A stretch of DNA of 64,000 bases from Elephas maximus indicus. Lineage: Eukaryota; Chordata; Mammalia; Proboscidea; Elephantidae. This document shows, piece after piece, positions 33,186-45,702 of the stretch (within the stretch, counting starts at the first letter, position 1; each line of letters opens with the position of its first letter). The stretch is from positions 60,040,532 through 60,104,531 of the forward strand of contig NC_064843.1 in the NCBI RefSeq assembly GCF_024166365.1, read 5' to 3'. A program made the position numbers and the translations under genes. The notes below the pieces were generated by a model. The model ran no database searches and was not told the DNA's origin. It saw only the letters and a program-made list of their open reading frames with translations.

Positions 33186-33530
33186 TCTTTTGCTGCCATT
33201 GAGTTGGCCCCCAATTCATGGCAGCCCCATGCACAACAGAACCGAATGCTGCTGGTCCTGTACCATCCCCATGCCTGATCCTGTGACATTCCCGTGACCG
33301 GTTGAGGATTGGACCTTTGTACTCCATAGGGCTTTCTTTGTCTGATTTCCAGAAGTAGATCATCGGGCCTCTCTTCCTGGTCGGTCTTAGTCTGGGAGGT
33401 CTGCTGAAACTTGTTCAGAATTATAGCAGCGTGCAAGCCTCCACTGACAGACAGGTGGTGGCTGCACGTGAGGAGCGTTGGCCGGAAATCGAACCTGGGT
33501 CTCCTGCATGGAAGGCAGGTTACAGTGTAT
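33186..33530 (-). mobile_element. Long AfroSINE-like element
   Basis: Reverse copy: 'cttttgctgccattgagttg', 'gcagccccatgcacaacaga', 'cttcctggtcggtcttagtc', 'actgacagacaggtggtggc', 'aatcgaacctgggtctcctg'. Confidence 0.85.
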
Positions 33531-33552
33531 TAGGAGCTCGCTGACTGCCACA

Positions 33553-33672
33553 TGGAGTCCTTGGGTGGTGCAGGTGGTTAACGTGTGTGGCTGTTGACTC
33601 AAAGATTGGAGGTTCGAGTCCATCCAGAGGTGCTTTGGAAGAAAGGGCTGGAGATCTACTTCGGAAGTCTGT
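33553..33672 (+). mobile_element. SINE 5' part (3'-incomplete)
   Basis: 'tggagtccttgggtggtgca' to 'gaaagggctggagatctact'; the 3' half is missing. Confidence 0.75.
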
Positions 33673-33699
33673 ATTGATGGAACAGTGCCTGCATTTTTT

Positions 33700-33875
33700 T
33701 AGCTAGTACACCCTTTATTTTTATGATTTATAATTGTGTCCCCAACTCACTTTTCATGGGGCAACACTGAGCTGCAGAAAGGTGAAGTGACTTGCTTGGC
33801 GTCACTGAGTTAGGCGACAGAATTTGAACTCATGGCTACCTGTGTCGGCGCCTACTTTCCTCTGCATTTCCCAGC
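33700..33875 (+). mobile_element. MIR-like SINE fossil
   Basis: 'gcagaaaggtgaagtgactt' and 'cgacagaatttgaactcatg' follow the MIR core and 3' side. Confidence 0.5.
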
Positions 33876-34293
33876 CTCGGCCGGTGAGGCCATGCGTAAA
33901 AGCTGGGGAATCACACTGCCTTTTTCAGGCAGCCGGGGAGTAGAGGAGTAACAGAAGGTTGTTTTCATAGAAGCGGTATTTTAGAAACACATCGCTTTTC
34001 AACCTTTTCTATTTTCTGCTTAAACATATATAGATGTGTCTCTTTCCTCTTGGCTTTTCTTAGCTGCTCATCAACCCAGATTTTTCTCTTAAAGATTTCC
34101 TTCACTCGCAAACCTTGAATCCTTGTGGGAAGATTTTTTTTTACCCTGGAGGATTGGCCAAGCCAAAAGAATTGCAAAACCAGCTATTCGCTGAGCATTC
34201 TGTGGCCTGGTGGAACTTGGCTGATAGAACAGGATTTTGGCAACTCTGTGTGTCTTCAAGGAGATTTCTTTTCCTTGAGTGAGAGAGTGTTTC

Positions 34294-34477
34294 GGGGGAA
34301 TGACAGTACGAGACTGACATAATGGGGAGACTGAGGTACGGGGAGTTCAGAAGACATCCCTGAAACGAGTGGGTGGTGCTGCCAGGAAGGGGGGAATGAC
34401 AGTACAATGGGGAGACTGAGGTACGGGGAGTTCAGAAGACATCCCTGAAACAACTGGGTGGTGCTGCCAGGAAGGGG
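34294..34477. repeat. Tandem duplication of a ~90-bp unit
   Basis: 34294-34389 and 34390-34477 are nearly identical copies (gggggaatgacagtac ... gtgctgccaggaagg). The second lacks an ~11-bp stretch (gagactgacat) and differs at a few positions in 'aaacgagtgg/aaacaactgg'. Confidence 0.9.
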
Positions 34478-35086
34478 ATGCGAGTCGTTTTCTGGCTGTT
34501 CTGCCTTTGGTCCCGTGGAGCTTGTTTTGCAATGATCTTTGTCTGTAGTATGCAGTGGTTTCACTTAGGTGTTGTCCTGTAGGGTTTTAGAATTTGAAGT
34601 GCTGAGGATTCAAGTGGAGGAGGTTTTCTTTGAATGGGGGCGACGGGTCTGTCCAGGTCGTTTTAATCATTGAACTCCAATTATCAGGTTTGGAGGACAT
34701 CTTCCAGGCTCTCTCCTAAGGCTGCAGGGAGGTCGTGTTGAGCCCAACTGCTGTTCTTCCCTCATCCCTCCTTTCCTGACCTGGGGTGGTGAGGCCCCTC
34801 ACAGTGCTAGTCTTGGGGATTTGCTACCCGTTAACCCTGCCCATACCTCATTGAAGAGTCGGTTTACGAACCTCTCAAGGAATCCCATGAGTGAGTTCTT
34901 GCCTGGATCCTGACTGGTATAAGATCCAGGGGCCTTCATTCATTTGTAATGTAGAACAAGTGGCAGGCTCTTTGCTAGTTGCTGGGGTGACAGCTGTGTC
35001 TCAGACAGATACTACCCTCACGGTGCTTACACCTCAGTGGGTAAAAGGCCCTGAACGGCTAATTTTTCATGAGTTCGGAGAAATAT

Positions 35087-35262
35087 GGAGGCCCGGTGGC
35101 ACAGAGGTTAAGAGCTCGGCTGTTAACCGAGGGTCACTATGAGTCAGACTTGACTGGACAGCGGTGGGGTTTGAGGAAACCCTATGGGGCGGTTCTGCTC
35201 TGTCCTATAGGGTCGCTTTGGGGTTGCTTTGAGTTGCAATCAACTTACCGGCAACTTTTTTT
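35087..35262 (+). mobile_element. Rearranged tRNA-derived SINE
   Basis: Head 'aggcccggtggcacagaggt' jumps straight to a tail 'gggtcactatgagtcagact', then a second SINE body starts at 'ggaaaccctatggggcggtt'. Either two truncated copies or an internal rearrangement. Confidence 0.75.
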
Positions 35263-35339
35263 TCTTTGGAGGAGGGGAGGTTGTGAGAAATACAGTTTGG
35301 CATGTGAAAGGCCTGGGTGGCCAGGAGTCACTTGAACCT

Positions 35340-35610
35340 AAAAAAATGGAAAGAACTAGACTGGTAAAGAACTCAGAATGAAAAGGCAAACTAATAGAAA
35401 AATGGGCAGAAGATACAGGCAGGCAGATTACAAAATAACAATTGTGAATGGCCAATAGGCACAAGTAAAAATTCTCAGCCTTAATGATAGCCAGGGAAAT
35501 CCAAATTAAAAAATAATGTAATAACATTTTTCATTTATCTGATTGGCAAAAATTGAAAATGTGATAATACGAAAGGTTGGTGAGGGGGCCGGGAAAACAG
35601 CTTTTCTCAC
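35340..35610 (+). mobile_element. Ancient L1 (L1M) ORF2 fragment
   Basis: 'aaaaatgggcagaagataca', 'attgtgaatggccaataggc' and 'tctgattggcaaaaattgaa' are hallmark L1 ORF2 C-terminal coding sequence, here non-coding. Confidence 0.75.
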
Positions 35611-36454
35611 TTACTTCAGGTACAGACGTAAGTTGGTGCCCCAGAGACCGTTAGGGGCTGTAGCTGGGGATCGGGCTTTAGACACAGACCCCAGGTGAAG
35701 CCTTGGCCTTCTCATGATACTGATGGTGTAGAAAGGGAGCGTGGGATTAGAATAGCAATATGTAGATTTGAGACCTGGATAGACTCTCGCTTCACCTGCA
35801 CCCATGACCAGGCAGTGGAGGGGGCTGGTCCCACCCTTTGAGTTTAGAGCTTAGAGATTGGGTAGGAGATTGAGGGAACAGGAAAATGCTTCTGTCATTT
35901 CTGGAGTTGTCCCAACTATTGAAATTGCTAATTTAGATAATGAAATCTAGCAATTATGTCTTGCTTGTCAATAACCATCTCTAGGAGAGGGTGAACAAAT
36001 CACTTGTAATTCGATTTGGGAGAATTTCACATTTGCAGCTTTGAATTTTTCTCTTCGTTTCTCCTTTTGTGCTTTTGCATGTTTTTGATCTTCTCAAAAG
36101 TCCTTTTTTCTCTCTCTCTGTCACACACATACTCACACATACTCACACACACACAGTCATTTTCACTCTGTGGAGCCAGGCTGCCACTGAATTTGAACCT
36201 GTGGAGGGCAGAAAGTAACAAGCAGGTGTCTTGAGAAGGAACAAAGGGCGCTACAAATTGACATCAGGAAGTCAATAAGACCATTTTAAAGAAGGAATAT
36301 GAAAAATTTCATTTTTGGACATTTTGACTTTGAGAGCTGGTGGACCTCTAGGTGGAATATCGCTGACAGTTGAAAGTCGAGGTTAGAAGCAGTTGGGGCT
36401 GCAGATAAAGAAAGATTCGTGAGTAGATTACATAAGGGTAAAAAACCATGTCTT
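35611..36454. other. No gene seen; CT/CA microsatellite at 36108-36160
   Basis: Unique-looking sequence apart from a (CT)n-(CA)n tract ('tctctctctctgtcacacac' onward). Confidence 0.5.
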
Positions 36455-36645
36455 TGGTTAGATCCACAGTTTTCTGTCTTGCCCGCGCATTGTAATCACC
36501 TGGGGAAATCTTTAAGCATTACTTCTGCCTGCATTCCACTCCCAGAGGGTCTTACGTAACACTCTGAGGTGTGGCCTGGGCATTGGGGTTTTTTTAAAGC
36601 AATGCAGATTCCAACATGCAGCCAAGTTGAGCACCACTGGGTTAG
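36455..36645 (+). mobile_element. MER5A-like DNA transposon fossil
   Basis: 'ttgtaatcacctggggaaat', 'ggtgtggcctgggcattggg', 'gttgagcaccactgggttag' match the MER5A consensus order. Confidence 0.75.
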
Positions 36646-36667
36646 ATTAATAGTCAGCGTTTACCTT

Positions 36668-36885
36668 CAAGGTCCCTGGATGGCACAAATGGATTGCTCC
36701 CGACTGCGAACCTAAGGTTGGTGCTTATAACCCACCCAGGGGCCACAGAAGAAAGGCCTGGAGATCTACTGCTGTAAAGATTGCAGCCAAAAAAAAAAAC
36801 AACCCTGTGGAATAGTTCTTCTTTGTAACACAGGGGGTTGCCTTGAATCAAAATCGGCTCCATGGCAACCGTTTTTTGTTTTCGG
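36668..36885 (+). mobile_element. SINE, 'tccctgggtggtgca' subtype
   Basis: 'aggtccctggatggcacaaa', 'agaagaaaggcctggagatc', an internal A run at 36788-36799, 'gctccatggcaaccg' tail. Confidence 0.8.
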
Positions 36886-37424
36886 TTTACCTGTTTCAGC
36901 TGCGTAAATGCTATTCATAGCCAAGCTGTGAAATACAGTGTGATTAAATTTTCCTGTCCTGAAAATGAATTCATACTTGTTTTGCTTGCTTAGTTTTCTA
37001 GATCTTTACCACTAATTTAAGCCCACACTCTTCCCGTTGTCCTACTCTCTTCTAAGTATGTGCAGTGATACTAGCCATTCTCTCAGGCTCTCCTGAGGAA
37101 GTTTTTACCGCATCCCTCTGACCTGTTCCAGTTCACCCAGGTGGCTTGCTCAGTCTGCTGGCCCACTGCCAGCCGCCTTGGGAACTCCCTCAGCTGCATC
37201 CCGGACACCTCCTCAGCCCTCTCTGTGTGGAAGCGCTGTTTCCTGGAAGCCGCTCTTGTGTCTGTCTTGGTTTCTTCTTTCATTCGTGGTGTACATTGTG
37301 GGGAGCACGTATTCCAGAGCCTTCCTAAAACAGGGAGCATGGAAAGTCATTGCTGGAGATGTGTGTGTTTGAAAGCATATTCAGTTTACCTCCGCACTTA
37401 GAGGAGTTAAGCTGGGCTAAGAAC

Positions 37425-38450
37425 TTAGGTTGGAAAACACTTTCCTTCTGAATTTTGAAGGCATTGCACTGTCATCTTTAAGCTTCCAGTGTTGCCTCTG
37501 AGAAGTCTGATACCATCCTAGGGGTTTTTCTTTTTTTTTTTTTTTTGTATGAAGCTTGCTTTTTTTCTCTGAGAGCCTATATGACCGTTGCTTTGCTCCT
37601 AAGGTTCTAAAATTTCATGTTGATGTGACTGACGTGGTTCTGTATTCACCCATTTTCCTGGGCACCCAGGTCCTTTTAACCTGGATACTCCTGTGCTTCA
37701 GGTCTGGGAAGTTCTCATTTTGTTTTTTTTTTTTTATGATTTTCTTCATCCTGAGTTTCCTGGACTATCTATTATTTGGAGTCTCTGGGTGGTATAAACA
37801 GTTAGTGTATTTGGCTGCTAACCAAAAGGTTGGAGGTTCAAGTCCACCCAGGGGTGCTGTGGAAGAAGGGCCTGGCAACCTGCTTCTGAAAAACCAGCCA
37901 TTGAAAACTCTGTGGAGCACAGCTGTACTTTAACACACATGGGGTCACCATAAGTCAGAGTTGACTCAACAACAAGCTGTTTCCCTTTTTTTCTTTTTAA
38001 ATCTGTTAATTAGATATTTGGCTTCCTGGACTGATCTAATTTTCGCATCTCTTCTTTCCTATTTTCTCTCATTTCTGGAAGATTTTCTCAGCTGTATCTT
38101 CCAACTCTTGTACTGAGCTTTTAATTTTTGCTATCAATTTTTAATTTCCGAGAGCTCCTTTTTTCTCCAAAAGTTATTTTTGTAGCAGCCTCTTCTGCCT
38201 CATCGTTGTGCTGTCCTCTCTTCTCTCCCTACGTGTATTAACAGGAGTCCTTTGAAGCATTATTTCCCCTGTAAGGACTCTTTTTCTCCAGGTTGGAATT
38301 GTCTGTTTGTCTCGTTTCCTCTTTCATATTATGCTTTCTTCAAATAAGATGTGGTCTTTGGTGTCTGCTCATTTTTGAGTGGCGCCATTAAGGGGATGAT
38401 TGGAAATTGTGTGGAGAAGGGTCTTACCGTTTGTGAGCGTCTGTCAGGTG
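37425..38450 (-). mobile_element. HAL1/L1M ORF1-type fossil
   Basis: 'ttgaaggcattgcactgtca', 'cttccagtgttgcctctgag', 'ctgtgcttcaggtctgggaa' and 'tcagctgtatcttccaactc' resemble reverse ORF1-region sequence of HAL1/L1M elements. Split by a SINE at 37778. Confidence 0.6.
37778..37980 (+). mobile_element. SINE, 'tccctgggtggtgca' subtype
   Basis: 'ggagtctctgggtggtataa', 'ggttcaagtccacccagggg', 'taacacacatggggtcacca', 'gagttgactcaacaac' tail. Full length. Confidence 0.88.
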
Positions 38451-40060
38451 ATCTGGCTGGACCATTTCACTGGGGAGTGCTTCATGTCTGTATCTGTAGG
38501 TTTTTCTTGGGGTGGGGAGTGCTGGTCAGATTTTCCAGGGAAATATTGCCTGGTCTCCTGTCTGGAAGGTGAACACCTGGTTACCTGTGGGAGCCCAAGG
38601 GGGAGAAGAAGGCTGGGGTGGGCTTGGAGCAGGCTTGGTATCCAGTGTGTAAGCTTTCATGGAATATGCCTGCTTTTAGTATGGGTGCCCCCGCCCGCTG
38701 TGCCTGATCCTCCAAGCTTCTTGGGGTGGAGGTGGGAAGAGACTTCTGAACTGTGTAGAATTTGAGAGGGAATCTGAGACTGAGTCTTAAGCTGAGTGTC
38801 AAAGAAACCAGTTGTTTTCAGGCCCCTCTCTGCCCCTCACTCCAAGAGGTGGTGATGTGGACAATTCTGGGGCCTTTGGGGGACTTCTCCAGGAAATGAA
38901 TGTGGTTCTAGGCTTATCTTCTTTGGTGCTGAGGGTGCTGAGTTCCTGGGTCTGCTCTCAGTGGTCACTGGTCCTGTTGCTTTCTAGCCTCCCACATGTT
39001 TTATTGTCTCTTCTTCCTTTCTCCGTTTCTTTGTTGGTTTATGCTTTTAAATATTCTCTGTAAGCTTGTTTTGGATGGGGCGAGTAGACAGGGAACAATG
39101 ATAAATTTGTGTGGTTAATTTTCCATATTTAACCAGAAGTCCCACCAGACTTTTGAAAGCCCAGCAGCATTTCCTAGGTGCCCTGCCCAGGGCTCTCTGA
39201 GGATGGCCTGTCCCCTCCCCCGGACTGCATTTTCAGTATAAACTCATGGAATCCTCCTAAGATGTCACTAAGGGGTGGCAGCGTGAGATTCGCCAGGTGT
39301 GGGTTTTGAACATGATGGGAAGTCAGTTGGTGATTGGAGGAAAATGAAGACTAGCTTATCCTCACACCTGATTGAGTTGATGGTGTTTGGTGAGCCGGTT
39401 TCAGGTTGGGCGGGGATAGATTTAAGGGAGGAAGGAGAGGATGGCAGAACTGCATCTCTGAGGAGGCCAGTCCGTAGATTCATGGTAGACACAGAAAGAG
39501 ATTGCAGGCGGTCACCTCTGAGAGGCCTGGGCTGCAGCTGGACAGTAAGTGTGTGGAATATGTATGGAGTAAAATTTTCCTTCTGTCCTTCAGCCCAGAA
39601 CGCACTGCACCCGCCTTTACCCAGTGTTGGCTGCCTCCTCTACTCAGGAGCTTCCTGTTGAACTTGTTGTACAGAAATGATGACAATTACGTTGACAGGT
39701 TCACCAGCCTCTCCCCCCACCCCCCTGCCCTGAATCCTGTCAGTGTAGACACATCCTGACTTTCATTCTTTTCTTTACACTCCAAAGAAATGAGGCAAAA
39801 AATTGTTCCTACACCTATCCTTTTTGTGATGTTGGGTATTGGTTGCTGCTCTGTGGTTCACCATATGCAGTGACCCTCTGGGCTTCCTTGTGGTGTTTCA
39901 GGCCTGGCCCATCTGCCATGACAGAGGTTTTTCTGCCCACCCCGTTGGATTGCCTTCGATTCTGGAAAAGCATGTACCTCATTTGAAAGTAATAACAGTG
40001 AAAACATTAAGAACCACAGTTGAAAGGATGGTTGTACTATCTCTCTACTTGGCCATTCTT
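38451..40060. other. No gene or recognised element
   Basis: About 1.6 kb of mixed sequence. ORFs of 60-120 codons in several frames lack domains or splice context. Confidence 0.4.
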
Positions 40061-40062
40061 TG

Positions 40063-40198
40063 GATTCCCTAGGTGGTGCAAATGGTAAAGCACTCAGTTG
40101 CTAACTGAAAGGTTGGCAGTTCAAATCCACCCAGAGGCACCTTGGAAGAAAGGCCTGGTGATCTACTTCTGAAAGGTCATAGCCATGCAAACCCTTTG
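40063..40198 (+). mobile_element. SINE, 3'-incomplete
   Basis: 'ggattccctaggtggtgcaa', 'gcagttcaaatccacccaga', 'gaaaggcctggtgatctact'; stops where the old L1 begins. Confidence 0.8.
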
Positions 40199-40870
40199 CA
40201 CAGGTTTGTTTGTTTTCCAGTGTATTATTGTGTTTTAGGTGAAAAGTTTACACAGCAAGGTAGTTTCCCATTCAGTAATTCGTACACAAATTATTCCGTA
40301 ACATTGGTTGCTATCCCCGCAGTGTGTCAGCACTCTCCCAGTTTCCACCCTGCCTTCCCTGTGTCCATCCCTCCAGTTTCCCTGCCCCTCCTTGCCGTCT
40401 CGTCTTTACTTTTGGGCAAGTGTTGCCCGTGTGGCCTTCTACAGTTGATTGTTCTAAGAAGCACAGTCCTTTCAGGTGTTTTCCTTTATTTTGTAGGCCA
40501 ATCTATTATTTGGCTGAAAAGTGACTTTCGGGTGTGGCTTTGATTCCAGGTTAAAAGGGTGTCTTATGGTGATTGTCGCAGGAGTTCCTCCAGTTTTTAT
40601 CAGTCCAATAAGTCTGGTCTTTTTTATGAATTTGAGTTTCGTTCTACATTTTTCTCTTCATCCCAACCAGGATCTTCTTTTGTGTCCCTGGTCAGAGCAG
40701 TTGGTAGTGGTAGCCGAGCACCATCTAGTTCTTCTAGTCTCAGCCTGAGGAGGCTGTAGTTCCTGTGGGCCATTAGTCCTGTGGACTAATTGCTTCTTTG
40801 AATCTTTGATTTCTTTCACTGTCCTTTGCTCCAGATGGGAAGAGACCAGTAGTTGTATCTTAGATGGTCA

Positions 40871-40883
40871 CTCGCAAGCTTTT
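40871..40883. repeat. Target-site duplication of L1 copy B, left
   Basis: CTCGCAAGCTTTT, repeated exactly at 48233-48245. Confidence 0.93.
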
Positions 40884-41176
40884 TTTTTTTATTAACTTTT
40901 ATTAAGCTTCAAGTGAACGTTTACAAATCCAATCAGTCTGTCACATATAAGTTTACATACATCTCACTCCCTACTCCCACTTGCTCTCCCCCTCTTGAGT
41001 CAGCCCTTTCAGTCTCTCCTTCCGTGACAATTTTGCCAGCTTCCCTCTCTCTCTATCCTCCCATCCCCCCTCCAGACAAGAGTTGCCAACACAATCTCAA
41101 GTGTCCACCTGATATAATTAGCTCACTCTTCATCAGCGTCTCTCTCCCACCCGCTGACCAGTCCCTTTCATGTCTG

Positions 41177-41413
41177 ATGAGTTGTCTTCGGGAATGGTTC
41201 CTGTCCTGTGCCAACAGAAGGTCTGGGGACAATGGCCGCCGGGATTCCTCTAGTCTCAGTCAGACCGTTAAGTTTGGTCTTTTTATGAGAATTTGGGGTC
41301 TGCATCCCACTGATCTCCTGCTCCCTCAGGGGTTCTCTGTTGTGCTCCCTGTCAGGGCAGTCATCGATTGTGGCCGGGCACCAACTAGTTCTTCTGGTCT
41401 CAGGATGATGTAG
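41177..41413 (+). other. Antisense 78-codon ORF in L1 copy B 3' UTR
   Basis: ATG at 41177 to stop at 41413 on the strand opposite to L1. Same length and end (SSGLRMM) as the ORF at 7414-7650. The frame is open upstream through the 3' UTR and the poly-T tail into the flank (40853) without an ATG. Related open frame in the older L1 at 40559-40759. No known domain. Confidence 0.4.
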
Positions 41414-41807
41414 GTCTCTGGTTCATGTGGCCCTTTCTGTCTCTTGGGCTCTTAGTTGTCGTGTGGCCTTGGTGTTCTTCATTTTCCTTTGCTCCAGGTG
41501 GGTTGAGACCAATTGATGCATCTTAGATGGCCGCTTGTTAGCATTTAAGACCCCAGACGCCACATTTCAAAGTGGGATGCAGAATGATTTCATAATAGAA
41601 TTATTTTGCCAATTGACTTAGAAGTCCCCGCAAACCATGTTCCCCAGACCCCCGCCCTTGCTCTGCTGACCTTTGAAGCATTCATTTTATCCCGGAAACT
41701 TCTTTGCTTTTGGTCCAGTCCAATTGAGCTGACCTTCCATGTATTGAGTGTTGTCTTTCCCTTCACCTAAAGCAGTTCTTATCTACTGATTAATCAATAA
41801 AAAACCC

Positions 41808-41836
41808 TCTCCCACCCTCCCTCCCTCCCCGCCTCG
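41808..41836 (-). repeat. G-rich tract in L1 copy B 3' UTR
   Basis: 'cccaccctccctccctcccc' on the + strand gives consecutive G-runs in the L1 sense strand, equivalent to 6993-7023. Confidence 0.8.
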
Positions 41837-41884
41837 TAACCACAAAAGCATGTGTTCTTCTCAGGTTTACTGTTTCTCAAGATC

Positions 41885-44800
41885 TTATAATAGTGGTCTT
41901 ATACAATATTTGTCCTTTTGCCTCTGACTAATTTCGCTCAGCATAATGCCTTCGAGGTTCCTCCATGTTATGAAATGTTTCACAGATTCGTCACTGTTCT
42001 TTATCGATGCGTAGTATTCCATTGTGTGAATATACCACAATTTATTTACCCATTCATCCATTGATGGACACCTTGGTTGCTTCCAGCTTTTTGCTATTGT
42101 AAACAGAGCTGCAATAAACATGGGTGTGCATATATCTGTTTGTATGAAGGCTCTTGTATCTCTAGGGTATATTCCCAGGAGTGGGATTTCTGGGTTGTAT
42201 GGTAGTTCTATTTCTAACTGTTTAAGATAACGCCAGATAGATTTCCAAAGTGGTTGTACCATTTTACATTCCCACCAGCAGTGTATAAGAGTTCCAATCT
42301 CTCCGCAGCCTCTCCAACATTTATTATTTTGTGTTTTTTGGATTAATGCCAGCCTTGCTGGTGTGAGATGGAATCTCATCGTAGTTTTAATTTGCATTTC
42401 TCTAATGGCTAATGATGGAGAGCATTTTCTCATGTATCTGTTGGCTGCCTGAATATCTTCTTTAGTGAAATGTGTGTTCATATCCTTTGCCCACTTTTTG
42501 ATTGGGTTGTTTGTCTTTTTGTGGTTGAGCTTTGACAGAATCATGTAGATTTTAGAGATCAGGCGCTGGTCGGAGATGTCATAGCTGAAAATTCTTTCCC
42601 AGTCTGTAGGTGGTCTTTTTACTCTTTTGGTGAAGTCTTTAGATGAGCATAGGTGTTTGATTTTTAGGAGCTCCCAGTTATCGGGTTTCTCTTCATCATT
42701 TTTGGTAATGTTTTGTATTCTGCTTATGCCTTGTATTAGGGCTCCTAGGGTTGTCCCAATTTTTTCTTCCATGATCTTTATCGTTTTAGTCTTTATGTTT
42801 AGGTCTTTGATCCACTTGGAGTTAGTTTTTGTGCATGGTATAAGGTATGGGTCCTGTTTCATTTTTTTGCAAATGGATATCCAGTTATGCCAGCACCGTT
42901 TGTTAAAAAGGCTATCTTTTCCCCAATTAATTGACACTGGTCCTTTGTCAAATATCAGCTGCTCATACGTGGATGGATCTATGTCTGGGTTCTCAATTCT
43001 GTTCCATTGGTCTATGTGCCTGTTGTTGTACCAGTACCAGGCTGTTTTGACTACTGTGGCTGTATAATAGGTTCTGAAATCAGGTAGAGTGAGGCCTCCC
43101 ACTTTCTTCTTCTTTTTCAGCAGTGCTTTGCTCATCCGGGGCTTCTTTCCCTTCCATATGAAATTGGTGATTTGTTTCTCTATCCCCTTAAAATATGACA
43201 TTGGAGTTTGGATCGGAAGTGCGTTAAATGTATAGATGGCTTTTGGTAGAATAGACATTTTTACTATGTTAAGTCTTCCTATCCATGAGCAAGGTATGTT
43301 TTTCCACTTAAGTATGTCCTTTTGAATTTCTTGTAGTAGAGCTTTGTAGTTTTCTTTGTATAGGTCTTTTACATTCTTGGTAAGATTTATTCCTAAGTAT
43401 CTTATCTTCTTGGGGGCTACTGTGAATGGTATTGATTTGGTTATTTCCTCTTTGGTGTTCTTTTTGTTGATGTAGAGGAATCCAAGTGATTTTTGTATGT
43501 TTATTTTATAACCTGAGACTCTGCCAAACTCTTCTATTAGTTTCAGTAGTTTTCTGGAGGATTCCTTAGGGTTTTCTGTGTATAAGATCATGTCATCTGC
43601 AAATAGTGATAACTTTACTTCCTCCTTGCCAATGCGGATACCCTTTATTTCTTTGTCTAGCCTAATTGCCCTGGCTAGGACTTCAAGTATGATGTTGAAT
43701 AAGAGCGGTGATAAAGGGCATCCTTGTCTGGTTCCCGTTCTCAAGGGAAATGCTTTCAGATTCTCTCCATTTAGAGTGATATTGGCTGTGGGCTTTGCAT
43801 AGATGCCCTTTATTATGTTGAGGAATTTTCCTTCAATTCCTATTTTGGTAAGAGTTTTTATCATAAAAGGGTGTTGGACTTTGTCAAATGCCTTTTCTGC
43901 ATCAATTGATAAGATCATGTGGTTTTTATCTTTTGTTTTATTTATGTGATGGATTACATTAATGGTTTTTCTGATATTAAACCAGCCTTGCATACCTGGT
44001 ATAAATCCCACTTGATCATGGTGAATTATTTTTTTTGATGTGTTGTTGGATTCTATTGGCTAGCATTTTGTTGAGGATTTTTGCATCTATGTTCATGAGG
44101 GATATAGGTCTATCATTTTCTTTTTTTGTAATGTCTTTACCTGGTTTTGGTATCAGGGAGATGGTGGCTTCATAGAACGAGTTGGGTAGTATTCCATCAT
44201 TTTCTATGCTTTGGAATACCTTCAGAAGTAGTGGTGTTAACTCTTCTCTGAAAGTTTGGTAGAACTCTGCAGTGAAGCCGTCTGGGCCAGGGCTTTTTTT
44301 TGTTGGGAGTTGTTTGATTCCTGTTTCAATCTCTTTTTTTGTTATGGGTCTATTTAGTTGTTCTACTTCTGAATGTGTTAGTTTAGGTAGGTAGTGTTTT
44401 TCCAGGAATTCATCCATTTCTTCTAGGTTTTCAAATTTGTTAGAGTACAATTTTCCATAATAATCTAAAATGATTCTTTTCATTTCATTTGGTTCTGTTG
44501 TGATGTGGTCCTTCTCGTTTCTTATTCGGGTTATTTGTTTCCTTTCCTGTATTTCTTTAGTCAGTTTAGCCAATGGTTTATCAATTTTGTTAATTTTTTC
44601 AAAGAACCAGCTTTTGGCTTTGTTAATTCTTTCAATTGTTTTTCTGTTCTCTAATTCATTTAGTTCAGCTCTAATTTTTATTATTTGTTTTCTTCTGGTG
44701 CCTGATGGGTTCTTTTGTTGCTCACTTTCTATTTGTTCAAGTTGTCGGGACAGTTCTCTGATTTTGGCTCTTTCTTCTTTTTGTACGTGTGCATTTATCG

Positions 44801-45702
44801 ATATAAATTGGCCTCTGAGCACTGCTTTTGCTGTGTCCCAGAGGTTTTGATAGGAAGTATTTTCATTCTCGTTGCTTTCTATGAATTTCCTTATTCCCTC
44901 CTTGATGTCTTCTATAACCCAGTCTCTTTTCAGGAGGGTATTGTTCGTTTTCCAAGTATTTGATTTCTTTTCCCTAGTTTTTCTGTTATTGATCTCTAGT
45001 TTTATTGCCTTGTGGTCTGAGAAGATGCTTTGTAATATTTCGATGTTTTGGACTCTGCAAAGGTTTGTTTTATGACCTAATATGTGGTCTATTCTAGAGA
45101 ATGTTCCATGTGCGCTAGGAAAAAAAAGTATACTTTGCAGCAGTTGGGTGGAGAGTTCTGTATAAGTCAATGAGGTCAAGTTGGTTGATTGTTGTAATTA
45201 GATCTTCCGTGTCTCTATTGAGCTTCTTACTGGATGTCCTGTCCTTCTCCGAAAGTGGTGTGTTGAAGTCTCCTACTATAATTGTGGAGGTATCTATCTC
45301 ACTTTTCAATTCTGTTAAAATTTGATTTATGTATCTTGCAGCCCTGTCATTGGGTGCATAAATATTTAATATGATTATGTCTTCCTGATCAATTGTCCCT
45401 TTTATCATTATATAGTGTCCTTCTTTATCCTTTGTGGTGGATTTAAGTCTAAAGTCTATTTTGTCAGAAATTAATATTGCTACTCCTCTTCTTTTTTGCT
45501 TTTTGTTTGCTTGATATATTTTTTTCCATCCTTTGAATTTTAGTTTGTTTGTATCTCTAAGTCTAAGGTGTGTCTCTTGTGGGCAGCATATAGATGGATC
45601 GTGTTTCTTTATCCAGTCTGTGACTCTCTGTCTCTTTATTGATGCATTTAGTCCATTTACATTCAGCGTAATTATAGATAAATAAGTTTTTAGTGCTGTC
45701 AT
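41885..45702 (-). pseudogene. L1 ORF2, nearly intact (two homopolymer frameshifts)
   Basis: Endonuclease and reverse transcriptase needed for L1 copying. Starts MTALKTYLSIITLNVNGLN at 45702 and ends RPLL-stop at 41885, about 1,272 codons against 1,275 in human ORF2p. Endonuclease motifs seen: [38 protein letters not shown] motifs: [69 protein letters not shown]. The C-terminal CX3CX7HX4C motif is complete. Only two breaks were found: near 45120 (a run of A, just after AAKYTFFS) and near 44025 (run of A, after QHIKK). No stop codons by substitution were seen, so recent mutation or sequencing error in homopolymers are both possible. Confidence 0.93.

Noticed and set aside
33965-34177. 70-codon Lys/Arg-rich minus-strand ORF
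   Set aside because: Looks helix-like, but no splice context or known homology; could not support an exon.
34294-34477. Direct repeats that might suggest a CRISPR array
   Set aside because: Only two adjacent units without spacers, in a mammalian genome; simple tandem duplication.
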